22,518 nucleotides of DNA, taken from Bacillota bacterium. Lineage in GTDB: Bacteria; Bacillota; Clostridia; Peptostreptococcales; Anaerovoracaceae. The position numbers and the translations under genes were made by a program. Positions within the stretch are counted from its first letter, which is position 1, and each line of letters starts with the position of its first letter. Location of the stretch: positions 1-22,518 of the forward strand of contig JAQSXD010000013.1 in NCBI GenBank assembly GCA_029266295.1. Reading direction: 5' to 3'. Positions 1 to 6,729 of the stretch are shown here, piece by piece. The notes beneath the pieces are model-generated. The model worked only from the letters and a program-made list of their open reading frames with translations. It made no database searches and was not told the DNA's origin.

Positions 1-192
1 GGGGACTGCGATGATCATAGACATGATAATCATCACGATGAGGAAAATCCCGCCTCCATTGCTTCCGATCAAATACGGGAATCTCCAAATAGCCCCCAAT
101 CCTACAGCATAACCGATTGCAGACATTAGAAATCCATACATACTTCCCCACTGTTTTGTTTCAACAGCAATGCTCACATTATTATCGTCCAT
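1..192 (-). CDS. NSS-family sodium-dependent transporter, N-terminal part (cut by window edge)
   Basis: Only the first 64 residues are present and the frame stays open through base 1. After about 15 polar residues the sequence enters the first transmembrane helix of the neurotransmitter:sodium symporter family, with the hallmark AVGLGAIWRFPYLIG followed by SNGGG. This is the unwound TM1 region that holds sodium and substrate in the family. Many members have Asn where this one has Ala (GLGAIW), as I recall for a bacterial subset. The ATG at 192 follows GAGGAG by about six bases. It lies about 100 bases after the last dehydrogenase gene with no terminator seen between, so it is probably the next gene of the same transcript. 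The cargo is probably an amino acid; which one cannot be read from this fragment. Confidence 0.85.
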   Translation of the reverse strand, partial: MDDNNVSIAVETKQWGSMYGFLMSAIGYAVGLGAIWRFPYLIGSNGGGIFLIVMIIMSMIIAVP

Positions 193-292
193 TTTGATCT
201 CCTCTCAAATTAAATAATTTTAAAATTTGATTCTTTGGATATCTGGTTCAACATGCAAGCCAAATTATTTTTTCGTTACCACGTGCAGCTGG

Positions 293-1495
293 TTAGTTGC
301 CGTGTGCGGCCAGTTTTTTTCGGTCAACATTCTTAAATCTCGACCATGCAAGTTCAGTGGCATCGAATTCAGTTTTTTCTCCTGTGATCATTTGGGAGAT
401 TAGCAGTCCCGTAATGGGAGCCAATGCCACCCCATCCCCTTCATGCCCTGCTGCAATGTAAAATCCGGGCACTTCTTCAACGCCGCTGACGATAGGCAGA
501 TGATCAAGGCAAAAAGGTCTGATGCCTCCAAAGCTTCTGATACAGTTCATATCTTTTAAGATAGGAAAGAATCGTATCGCTCGTTCTGCAATCGCTTGCA
601 TAATTTCATATTCCACCTTGATGTCATAGCCTCGAAACAGTCTGCATCCGCCAACAATGGTATTTCCGGAATGGGTTGTTTCAATATTCAAGCACACATT
701 ATGCCTTTCCACCAATTCGCTGACGGGCCTCTTGAAATCAGCAAAGAACTTTGCCAGCCAATAACCGAACTCTAAAACCTCCGTATGTGCGATGGTCTCA
801 GATTTTTCGGTAACCAGCAGAATTCCCTTTCTCGGTTCAATAGGAATATCCAGGCCGACCATATTTCCAATTGCAGGAGCCCATACGCCGCAAGCATTGA
901 CCACCTTATCCGTCAGGAAGGTTTCTCTGTCCGTGATCACTGCTTCAACCTGATTTTTTTTATTCAGCCTGATCCCTGTCACCTCATGATGGGTATAAAC
1001 ATCTAATCCATATTTCCTGCCCTCCTCGACAAAGCCAAGACATACTTTATAGGGATTCACAAGCCCGTCTGATTCAGTCCAGAGACCACCCTTTAAATCC
1101 TTTGCAAGATACCTTTCTCTTTCGCACATCTCCTTCTGATCGATTACCCTCATATCAAAGCCCTGAGCGCTTACCTTAGCCGCATAATCCGCTGCCGCTT
1201 CCATCTCCTGGTCGGTTTCGCAAACATACATAAACCCACAGCTCTCAAATTCAATATCATAAGAGAACTCCTTTACAAGCTTGCGATACAGCTCGACGCT
1301 GTGATAGCCCTGCAATACATCAATGCCCGGTTGTTTATCGCTGATGAGCGTGGCACCGTCTGTGTGGCTTGCGGTTCCAGAGGCGATGTCGTCGCGCTCC
1401 AAAAGCGCAACGCGAAGCCCTTTCTTTGCCAGAAAGTATGCAGTGCTGGTTCCTTGTAAACCGCCGCCAATTACAATCGCATCATAGTATTTCAT
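293..1495 (-). CDS. FAD-dependent amino/imino acid dehydrogenase, catalytic beta subunit (DAO family; HcnC/PdhB-like)
   Basis: This 400-residue flavoprotein belongs to the D-amino acid oxidase/glycine oxidase fold. The N-terminus has the Rossmann motif GGGLQG (residues 10-15) followed by the acidic end of the second strand (LLERDD). The C-terminus has RPFCLDHLPIVSG and GHEGDGVALAP, the FAD-closing motifs typical of HcnC, sarcosine oxidase beta and proline dehydrogenase beta. It would oxidise a C-N bond of an amino or imino acid and pass electrons to the other subunits. The ATG at 1495 overlaps the TGA of the upstream [2Fe-2S] gene by four bases (ATGA), with GGAGGG upstream, implying coupled translation. 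No signal peptide, so cytoplasmic. It is the last gene of the five-gene dehydrogenase module. The family assignment is firm. The substrate (proline-like, D-amino acid, sarcosine or glycine) is not determined. Confidence 0.88.
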   Translation of the reverse strand: MKYYDAIVIGGGLQGTSTAYFLAKKGLRVALLERDDIASGTASHTDGATLISDKQPGIDVLQGYHSVELYRKLVKEFSYDIEFESCGFMYVCETDQEMEAAADYAAKVSAQGFDMRVIDQKEMCERERYLAKDLKGGLWTESDGLVNPYKVCLGFVEEGRKYGLDVYTHHEVTGIRLNKKNQVEAVITDRETFLTDKVVNACGVWAPAIGNMVGLDIPIEPRKGILLVTEKSETIAHTEVLEFGYWLAKFFADFKRPVSELVERHNVCLNIETTHSGNTIVGGCRLFRGYDIKVEYEIMQAIAERAIRFFPILKDMNCIRSFGGIRPFCLDHLPIVSGVEEVPGFYIAAGHEGDGVALAPITGLLISQMITGEKTEFDATELAWSRFKNVDRKKLAAHGN

Positions 1496-1776
1496 TCTTT
1501 CATCCCTCCCGCTAAGGTGCCAAAAGTGATCGGTCTTGCAGGCGGCCTTATGCTGGAACAGCCCGCTTCCTCAGGGCTGATTCCAAGCTCCTGGCAGAGA
1601 ATCTGCTGCACCATTTTTTCACAGGTTCGCCCCTGACATAGGCCCATGCCCGCTCTGGTTCTTCTTTTTACGCCTACGACATCTCTTGCGCCTTGCGCAA
1701 TTGCTTCCTTAATTTCACCGACGGTCACTTCCTCGCATCGACAGACAAGCATATCGTCATCAAATTTACTATCCAT
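1492..1776 (-). CDS. BFD-like [2Fe-2S]-binding protein of the dehydrogenase complex
   Basis: A 94-residue protein with the BFD/NifU-type [2Fe-2S] pattern: CRCEEVT (Cys12, Cys14), followed by T-GEI and CQGRTC (Cys47, Cys52). It ends in PPARPITFGTLA. The same arrangement forms the C-terminal tail of HcnB, sarcosine oxidase alpha and opine oxidase subunits. Here that tail is a separate gene, while the neighbouring NAD/FAD subunit ends without it. Role: electron relay between the flavin subunits. The ATG at 1776 is preceded by GAGGGAGG at about nine bases. It sits between the ferredoxin gene and the catalytic subunit, whose start overlaps its stop. In Thermococcales proline dehydrogenase operons a similar small gene (pdhX) occupies this place, as I recall. 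Confidence 0.88.
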   Translation of the reverse strand: MDSKFDDDMLVCRCEEVTVGEIKEAIAQGARDVVGVKRRTRAGMGLCQGRTCEKMVQQILCQELGISPEEAGCSSIRPPARPITFGTLAGGMKE

Positions 1777-1815
1777 TTGCTGCGCCTCCCTCTTAATCCT
1801 ATAAACAAATCTCGC

Positions 1816-2310
1816 TCATTTTCTTTTCATGCTTCTGACTTCATCTGCAAACTCTTTTTCAATCGCAACAGTGACAACCGGTGTCCTGTCATATGCTTTA
1901 GGGTTCAGAACTTTTATGATCCTGCCTTTGCAGACGACTTCACCAACTCTGTTCACTGCCTCTACGATCTCATCTTTGACAGGCAGAGGAACATATTCAT
2001 AAGGAAACGATACTGTTGCCTCATCACCAGAATAGGTCTTGTCAACCGTAAAGATCGCCAGTCCCGGACATTTTGCAATGCAAATGCCACAGCCGGTACA
2101 CAATTTTTCGTTCAGCATAGGCAGAGTCGTAATCGGAGCCCCAATTTGAATCGCATTTCTAGGACATGCGGCTTCACATGGATTACATGGGATTTCCTGT
2201 ATACATTCAATTACTGCCACGGGGCCTTGCTTAAATCGCTCTTCAGAGGGAAACAGACCAAACTGCTCCAGCTCTTCTCGCGTGATATATCCACATTCTT
2301 CCAGTGCCAT
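1816..2310 (-). CDS. Ferredoxin-like 4Fe-4S electron-transfer subunit
   Basis: A 164-residue protein with two iron-sulfur motifs. The second is canonical: Cys71-x2-Cys74-x2-Cys77-x3-Cys81-Pro. The first is spaced unusually: Cys36-x5-Cys42-x2-Cys45-x3-Cys49-Pro. The remaining ~80 residues (EYVPLPVKDEIVEAV and onward) have no cysteine apart from one (VVCKGR). They may form a docking domain with the dehydrogenase subunits. It is probably the module's electron outlet to the cell's ferredoxin or quinone-independent carriers (inference). Start at 2310 with AGAGGTG upstream. It lies 34 bases after the NAD/FAD subunit and 39 bases before the BFD-like gene. It corresponds in position and type to pdhF of archaeal dye-linked proline dehydrogenase clusters. 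Family certain, partner inferred from context. Confidence 0.85.
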   Translation of the reverse strand: MALEECGYITREELEQFGLFPSEERFKQGPVAVIECIQEIPCNPCEAACPRNAIQIGAPITTLPMLNEKLCTGCGICIAKCPGLAIFTVDKTYSGDEATVSFPYEYVPLPVKDEIVEAVNRVGEVVCKGRIIKVLNPKAYDRTPVVTVAIEKEFADEVRSMKRK

Positions 2311-2344
2311 ATTCTCTCACCTCTTTCAACTCTTGTTTCGGCAT

Positions 2345-3460
2345 CTACTTGGCGCATTCGGGAAAAGCAGCAAGGATCTGATTCTTCGCCACCATTCTCT
2401 TTTCTCCGAAGGGCCCCATCCTCAGGCCATCCAGCCGTTCCCAGATATCATCTTTTAATGCGCTTGCATCTGTTTGCGTCAAATAACCCAAGCGTTCCGC
2501 CGCGGCCACACCGGCCAGCCTTCCTTCTTCCAACGCAGTGTTTGCTTCCTCCACTCCAGTGGTGTCTCCAACGACGTAGATCCCCGGCTGAGTTGACTCC
2601 ATATTGCGGTCATGCTTTGGCACCCACCCTCCGAATGCTGCGTTGTAGACACACTTGAGATCGTGCAGCCGAACCAGATCCGAAATCGGTTTTAGCCCTG
2701 CTGCCAGCGTCACCACATCTGCTTCCAGGACTTTCTCTGTCCCGGGAATGGGATTCCAGCTCCTGTCAAGTTCTGCAATGACCACTTCAGAAACCCGTTC
2801 CGTCCCTTTCGCTTCAATGATGGTATGACTGGTATAGATCGGGACTCCAGCTCTGCGAATCTTCGCAGCATGCACACCATATCCACCGATCTTTGGCGCC
2901 GCTTCAATCAGGGCGACCACATCACAGCCTGCCTGCATCAGCTGATACGAGACAATGAGTCCTACATTTCCGGACCCAAGCATGACAACCTTGTTTCCCG
3001 GCTTGACTCGGTTTACATTGATCATCGTTTGGGCTGCCCCTGCTCCCATAATTCCGGGCAGCGTCCACCCTTTAAACCGAACTACATTCTCTGATGCACC
3101 AGTGGCAAGTATGATTTTCTGGGCTTGAATGTTCACCAGTTCCTTTTCGCCGCTGTCCAGACCTTTTTCGATGGAAATAATCCTGTCATGGAATAAGCCT
3201 ACTGCGGCACTGTTGACCCAGATCTCCACGCCATATTCTTTTGCTTCGGTAAGCAACTGATTTCCGATATCAATTCCTCTTGTCCCTGAGCGGTGAGCAC
3301 TTGATCCGAAAAACTTATGTATTTGCTTGAATAACTGACCCCCGGGCTTAAGGTTCAGGTCTACGACCAGAACTTCTTTTGCACCGGCTTTCGCCGCTTC
3401 AATTGCCGCCGCTAATCCAGCAGGACCTGCCCCGGCAATTACAATTTCTTTACTAATCAT
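2345..3460 (-). CDS. NAD(P)/FAD-dependent oxidoreductase, alpha subunit (HcnB/PdhA-like)
   Basis: A 371-residue two-dinucleotide-binding flavoprotein. The first Rossmann motif is GAGPAG (residues 10-15) and the second GSGNVG (162-167). Between them are GGQLFKQIHKFFGS, LATGASENV and GWTLPGIMGAGAAQT, which are diagnostic of the HcnB/sarcosine oxidase alpha/proline dehydrogenase alpha group. A C-terminal FAD motif YVVGDTTGVEEA follows. I place the start at the ATG at 3460 (MISKEIVIAG) because GGAG lies six bases upstream and the Rossmann strand begins at once. A longer frame to 3487 exists. This start overlaps the end of the [2Fe-2S] gene by eight bases. Compared with HcnB it lacks the C-terminal BFD [2Fe-2S] domain, which is encoded separately at 1492-1776. 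Likely role: diaphorase-type partner exchanging electrons with a nicotinamide or ferredoxin pool. Confidence 0.88.
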   Translation of the reverse strand: MISKEIVIAGAGPAGLAAAIEAAKAGAKEVLVVDLNLKPGGQLFKQIHKFFGSSAHRSGTRGIDIGNQLLTEAKEYGVEIWVNSAAVGLFHDRIISIEKGLDSGEKELVNIQAQKIILATGASENVVRFKGWTLPGIMGAGAAQTMINVNRVKPGNKVVMLGSGNVGLIVSYQLMQAGCDVVALIEAAPKIGGYGVHAAKIRRAGVPIYTSHTIIEAKGTERVSEVVIAELDRSWNPIPGTEKVLEADVVTLAAGLKPISDLVRLHDLKCVYNAAFGGWVPKHDRNMESTQPGIYVVGDTTGVEEANTALEEGRLAGVAAAERLGYLTQTDASALKDDIWERLDGLRMGPFGEKRMVAKNQILAAFPECAK

Positions 3461-3779
3461 CTTCTCCGTCTCCTTCCCCCACTCCATATTGCGTCTTAAT
3501 AACCATACCCTGCTCTACTGGAGTGATACAGGTTCTGACATTCGGCTTTCCGTTGACAATCATCGCACAGTCTGTACACTGCCCGATTCCGCAGAATAAT
3601 CCTCTTGCTTCTTTCCTCTTCACCGTATAGCGGTTGATGATCATATTTTCTGCGAGAAGGGCTGCTAAAATGGGTTCCCCTTCTTTTGCCATGAGGGGTT
3701 TTCCATCAACAGTAATTTCTACTAGTTTTGCCGTTTCTTCCTGTCCCAGTATCACATGCTCCGTGATTCTCATGCACAT
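3453..3779 (-). CDS. Plant-type [2Fe-2S] ferredoxin-like gamma subunit (HcnA-like)
   Basis: A 108-residue protein whose core is Cys63-x4-Cys68-x2-Cys71-x12-Cys84 (GLFCGIGQCTDC, then VRTC). This is the [2Fe-2S] pattern of HcnA and the N-terminal domain of sarcosine oxidase alpha. It starts with a beta-grasp-like stretch (VEITVDGKPLMAKEGEPI). The ATG at 3779 has a near-perfect AGGAGGTGA seven bases upstream, so I prefer it to a longer frame reaching 3866. It is the first gene of the dehydrogenase module and overlaps the alpha subunit start, which suggests translational coupling and equal amounts. The 125-base gap before it contains two inverted repeats. The acidic C-terminal tail (GEGDGEDD) has no family counterpart that I recognise. 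Confidence 0.87.
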   Translation of the reverse strand: MCMRITEHVILGQEETAKLVEITVDGKPLMAKEGEPILAALLAENMIINRYTVKRKEARGLFCGIGQCTDCAMIVNGKPNVRTCITPVEQGMVIKTQYGVGEGDGEDD

Positions 3780-3824
3780 TTTGTCACCTCCTATAGTGTA
3801 ACGTTTGCACCGTTCTTTTCTCCT

Positions 3825-3897
3825 GCCTGATACGTATACCTCCCTTGGGAATTGTTTGCGATACACGGATCAGGCGGATATTTCGGAAGGGTATCCG
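3825..3897 (-). repeat. Two stem-loops in the permease / dehydrogenase intergenic gap
   Basis: Two inverted repeats lie side by side. GCCTGAT (3825-3831) pairs with ATCAGGC (3869-3875), with CGT/ACG continuing inside. CGGATA (3875-3880) pairs with TATCCG (3892-3897) around an 11-base loop. Neither is followed by a T-run on the minus strand, so they do not look like terminators. They precede a very strong ribosome binding site and could be an mRNA-processing or stabilising structure for the dehydrogenase module. Confidence 0.45.
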
Positions 3898-3904
3898 AGA
3901 GACT

Positions 3905-5047
3905 TTAGCTGTTCAAATCTACCGCTGCTTTTTTCTTTTCTGTATAGAGCTTAACATCCTTCACAATAATAAATAGAATGAAGGCACAACCCACAAGGCC
4001 TGAAATCGGATAGAGAATATTGATAATCTGATTGAATGGAATGAAGGTTCCGCCAAATACACCCGCAACCGTAACGGCGGCAGTAATGATTCTTGACCTG
4101 GTTGACTTGTCTTCCGCAAACCTGCCTGATATCAACCACAGATACCCCGTAATCGTTGTAAAGATTCCTAAAATCAGAATGATAGCAAAGGTCCACGATA
4201 ACGATGGAAGCATATGCTGCATGGCAGCAAGCAGAGGAATCTGTGCACCGCTTTCAATGATCCAGTCAATATTGAGCAAGATTGCAATCAGGACAAGAAG
4301 CACGCCTGCGTGGAAGAAAATTCCTGAGAAAACACCTGAGACAACGGCCTCTTTTTGGTTCGCCGTCTGTTTCCCAAGAGAAATCAGAAATGGGATGGAT
4401 ACGATCAGACATAAACCGCCATAGAACAATGCGGAAAGAACCGGATGATAGGTTCCAAAAACACCTGCTCGCAGCACCTTGCCTTCGGAAACATAACTTG
4501 GCAGATTGGACATGGACTCGGAAAGTCCCACTGGGCTGGAAGCCGATGCATAAATGCCGATTGCTACGACATAGACAATAATTACAACACCCAGAAAGCC
4601 CAACACCTCTACAACTCGCTTTAGTCCGAGCATTACCGTACCGGCCGCAGCAACCCCAAGCAGCACGGCACCGACATAGATGGGAACGCCGAAATATTGA
4701 TTAATCGTGGAGCCGCAGCCTGCAAACATGGCAATTGCAATGCCGAATACGATTACCAGGCAAAACCAGTCAAAGAAATAGCCGACGTATTTGCCGCAAT
4801 AATAGCGATAACATTCACTGGGATTTTCAAATTGTTTCTCTTGTCCGGTCCGATAGCAGCTGATGGTAAAGTAAACCGTCATAACCATCGAAACAATAAT
4901 TGCCAGATAGTTTGCCGGGTTTCCCCAGCCTCCGAAGAACTGCAGAACCTCCTGTCCTGTAGCAAATCCAGCTCCAATGGTGTAGGATGCATATGCACCG
5001 CCCACCATCAGCATACTTTTAAAGTTTACCGTTTGATTTTTTTCCAT
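3905..5047 (-). CDS. YkvI-like membrane permease (putative amino acid transporter)
   Basis: A 380-residue integral membrane protein of about ten hydrophobic helices. Near the N-terminus it has GGAYASYTIGAGFATGQE, the signature of the YkvI family, a branch of the LeuT-fold transporters. Family members are thought to move amino acids or related compounds, but very few have been tested. I choose the ATG at 5047 because AAGGAG lies seven bases upstream. A TTG-initiated extension to 5065 is possible but has no ribosome binding site. It is placed between RidA and the dehydrogenase module, so it is the best internal candidate for uptake of the amino acid degraded by the operon, or for product export. 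A large hairpin stands about 60 bases upstream of the start. The C-terminus is short and lysine-rich (TEKKKAAVD), expected to be cytoplasmic. Confidence 0.85.
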   Translation of the reverse strand: MEKNQTVNFKSMLMVGGAYASYTIGAGFATGQEVLQFFGGWGNPANYLAIIVSMVMTVYFTISCYRTGQEKQFENPSECYRYYCGKYVGYFFDWFCLVIVFGIAIAMFAGCGSTINQYFGVPIYVGAVLLGVAAAGTVMLGLKRVVEVLGFLGVVIIVYVVAIGIYASASSPVGLSESMSNLPSYVSEGKVLRAGVFGTYHPVLSALFYGGLCLIVSIPFLISLGKQTANQKEAVVSGVFSGIFFHAGVLLVLIAILLNIDWIIESGAQIPLLAAMQHMLPSLSWTFAIILILGIFTTITGYLWLISGRFAEDKSTRSRIITAAVTVAGVFGGTFIPFNQIINILYPISGLVGCAFILFIIVKDVKLYTEKKKAAVDLNS

Positions 5048-5109
5048 AATCTTACTCCTTATCAAGTCATAATTGTCTGGTTTAAACCGTTTTATGCCAC
5101 GCTAAGTTG

Positions 5110-5160
5110 GGGACTGATGTACCGGCACATTCCCTGTGCCATTTTTTGGTACATCAGCCC
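5110..5160 (-). repeat. Nested hairpin upstream of the YkvI-like gene
   Basis: The outer arms are GGGACTGATGTACC (5110-5123) and GGTACATCAGCCC (5148-5160), a 13-pair stem with one bulged A. Nested inside is a six-pair stem GGCACA/TGTGCC (5124-5129 with 5135-5140) and a five-base loop. On the minus strand AAAAAAT separates the two stems on one side. It fills the 191-base gap between RidA and the permease. It could be a structured leader or a REP/IS200-type palindromic element. There is no T-run on the minus strand. On the plus strand the inner stem is followed by ATTTTTT, but no plus-strand gene needs a terminator. Confidence 0.7.
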
Positions 5161-5238
5161 GTGAGTTGAGAAATACATTGGAACATTAGCAAACTTTGAT
5201 TGGGCTCTGGCTTTTTTCAATTATTGGACGGGCTGCGC

Positions 5239-5625
5239 TCATTCGGGTACGCTGCAGATAAATTCCATCTCGACCTTGACGCCGGGAACCATCTGGCAAA
5301 CCTGAACACAGGCTCTTGTAGGAAATGGATTGGATGGTACCAATTCTCTGTAGGCACGGTTTACTTCACCATAATCATTGAAATCCGTTACGAATATTCT
5401 GCAGGTCAGAATATCCGCCAAGGTTCCCCCTACTTCTGCCAATGCCAGTTCAGTATTTTTCAATGTCTGAATGGTCTGCTCATAAGGGTCTGCGCTGATG
5501 ATGTCTCCGCTTGGAAGGGTTGCGATTTGTGTGGTGAAGAATAAATCACGATACTTCGTTCCCTGCACATATGGACCATGTACTTCACCTAGGTTTTTTT
5601 CATTGTAAATTGCCGTCTGTTTCAT
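5239..5625 (-). CDS. RidA-family enamine/imine deaminase
   Basis: A 128-residue RidA (YjgF/YER057c/UK114) protein. Members hydrolyse reactive 2-enamines/2-imines to 2-oxo acids and ammonia. The substrate-carboxylate arginine is kept (Arg104 in FPTRACV), with the nearby Cys106 and the C-terminal VEMEFIC glutamate (Glu121), so it is probably an active deaminase. Length is normal for the family. The ATG at 5625 has AAGGAG about ten bases upstream. A TTG start at 5646 is less likely. Its position in one operon with a flavin-dependent amino acid dehydrogenase (an imine producer) and a 2-hydroxyacid dehydrogenase (a 2-oxo acid consumer) puts it at a logical middle step rather than in a general housekeeping role. 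It lies 45 bases after the D-2-hydroxyacid dehydrogenase gene. Confidence 0.9.
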   Translation of the reverse strand: MKQTAIYNEKNLGEVHGPYVQGTKYRDLFFTTQIATLPSGDIISADPYEQTIQTLKNTELALAEVGGTLADILTCRIFVTDFNDYGEVNRAYRELVPSNPFPTRACVQVCQMVPGVKVEMEFICSVPE

Positions 5626-5670
5626 GAAATCTTCTCTCCTTATCAAAATTTTTTTAAAAAAAATAACAAA

Positions 5671-6690
5671 CTATTTCTTAAGCTTACCAGCCACATCCCG
5701 ATTGACAAGATTGGCAGGAATTTTCCCTCCATGCAGAAGCTCCACCAGTTGTCTGAGCGAGATGATTCTCGCATCTTCAAAGGCTTGTTTGGACACGAAT
5801 GCAGCGTGGGGCGTAATGACACAATTCTCTAGCTCGAAAAGTTCAGACGTTTCATTTGCTTCGTCCTCGATTACATCAACCGCAGCGCCTCTGATCCAGT
5901 TTTCTCTCAGCGCCTTTACCAGAGCCGGCTCGTCAACGACCATTCCTCTCGCGGTATTGATGAAATAGGCTGTAGGTTTCATCTGTTTAAACTGCGCTTC
6001 TCCCATCATGTGGTATGTTGCGGGCCTGCCAGGCTTGGATTCGGTAACGAGAGGACAATGCATGGAAACAAAATCAGAAGACCGCAGCAGCTCATCCAGT
6101 GTCTCTACTTTTTCAACGCCGAATTGGCTCAAATATTCAGCAGTTTTTGTCGGCGCCCAGCAGATCACATTCATTTCCATCGCCTTCAGGATTGGAATCA
6201 TGTATTGGGGAATGCTTCCGAAGAAAACCAGGCCGACGGTCTGCCCGGCAAGGCGTTCGGGCATACCGCCAAGAAGCGGGTTCCAACTGCCAGCTCTTAC
6301 GCTTCGATCAAGCATTGTCAGTTTTCTGACAACGTCGATCATAAGTCCTACTGTATGTACCGCTACCTCCGGCGTACAAAATCCGGGGCTGTTGGTTACC
6401 GCAATCCCGTGTTCCGTTGCTGCCTTGATGTCTACGTTGCTGTAGCCGATGGCCTGCAGTGCAATGATTCTTGTCTTATCCAATTTCTCAATGACATCGT
6501 TTGTAATTTGAAAAAACTCCACTACGATGCCGTCTGCATCTTTGACTGCTTCCACAAAAGCTTCGGGTTTATCTCTGTCTTCACCGTTCTTAAATTCAAT
6601 CAATTCAATATCATCGACGCCCCAATCTGCTAATTTCTGATTTTCAAAGTCCACTGTATCGTCGACATTGTAATAAACGACCTTGCTCAT
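5671..6690 (-). CDS. D-2-hydroxyacid dehydrogenase family protein with altered nucleotide-binding loop
   Basis: A 339-residue member of the D-isomer-specific 2-hydroxyacid dehydrogenase family (D-lactate dehydrogenase/CtBP branch), expected to reduce a 2-oxo acid to a D-2-hydroxy acid with NAD(P)H. The catalytic trio is in place: Arg248 (INTARGMVVDE), Glu277 (DVIEDEA) and His295 (TPHAAF). The cofactor loop is odd. Where the family has GxGxxG, this protein reads VGLVFFGSIPQY (residues 152-163), with the first glycine replaced by Phe and the third by Pro. The usual Pro after the catalytic Glu is Ala. The ATG at 6690 follows AAGGAGGG at a good distance; a GTG at 6696 is possible. It lies between the iron alcohol dehydrogenase and RidA genes. 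It probably makes the 2-hydroxy acid that is later activated and dehydrated, unless the altered loop means another cofactor or a non-redox role. Confidence 0.85.
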   Translation of the reverse strand: MSKVVYYNVDDTVDFENQKLADWGVDDIELIEFKNGEDRDKPEAFVEAVKDADGIVVEFFQITNDVIEKLDKTRIIALQAIGYSNVDIKAATEHGIAVTNSPGFCTPEVAVHTVGLMIDVVRKLTMLDRSVRAGSWNPLLGGMPERLAGQTVGLVFFGSIPQYMIPILKAMEMNVICWAPTKTAEYLSQFGVEKVETLDELLRSSDFVSMHCPLVTESKPGRPATYHMMGEAQFKQMKPTAYFINTARGMVVDEPALVKALRENWIRGAAVDVIEDEANETSELFELENCVITPHAAFVSKQAFEDARIISLRQLVELLHGGKIPANLVNRDVAGKLKK

Positions 6691-6729
6691 AATCACCCTC
6701 CTTGATCTGAATGAAGTTCGGACTAGCTT

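Noticed and set aside
1693..2658. Long plus-strand open frame of 321 codons
   Set aside because: It lies antisense to the BFD-like, ferredoxin and alpha-subunit genes, has no family motif or ribosome binding site, and is rich in residues expected from reversed codons. It is a shadow frame, as are the other plus-strand frames in the window.
293..3779. Hydrogen cyanide synthase (hcnABC) identity for the dehydrogenase module
   Set aside because: Only family-level similarity. The split gene layout, added ferredoxin and neighbouring fermentation enzymes fit an amino or imino acid dehydrogenase; nothing points to cyanide formation.
5124..5141. TGGCACA in the hairpin (minus strand) as a second sigma-54 promoter
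   Set aside because: The -24 half fits, but the position of the -12 element reads ATGTG and lacks the required GC; the bases are explained by the hairpin stem.
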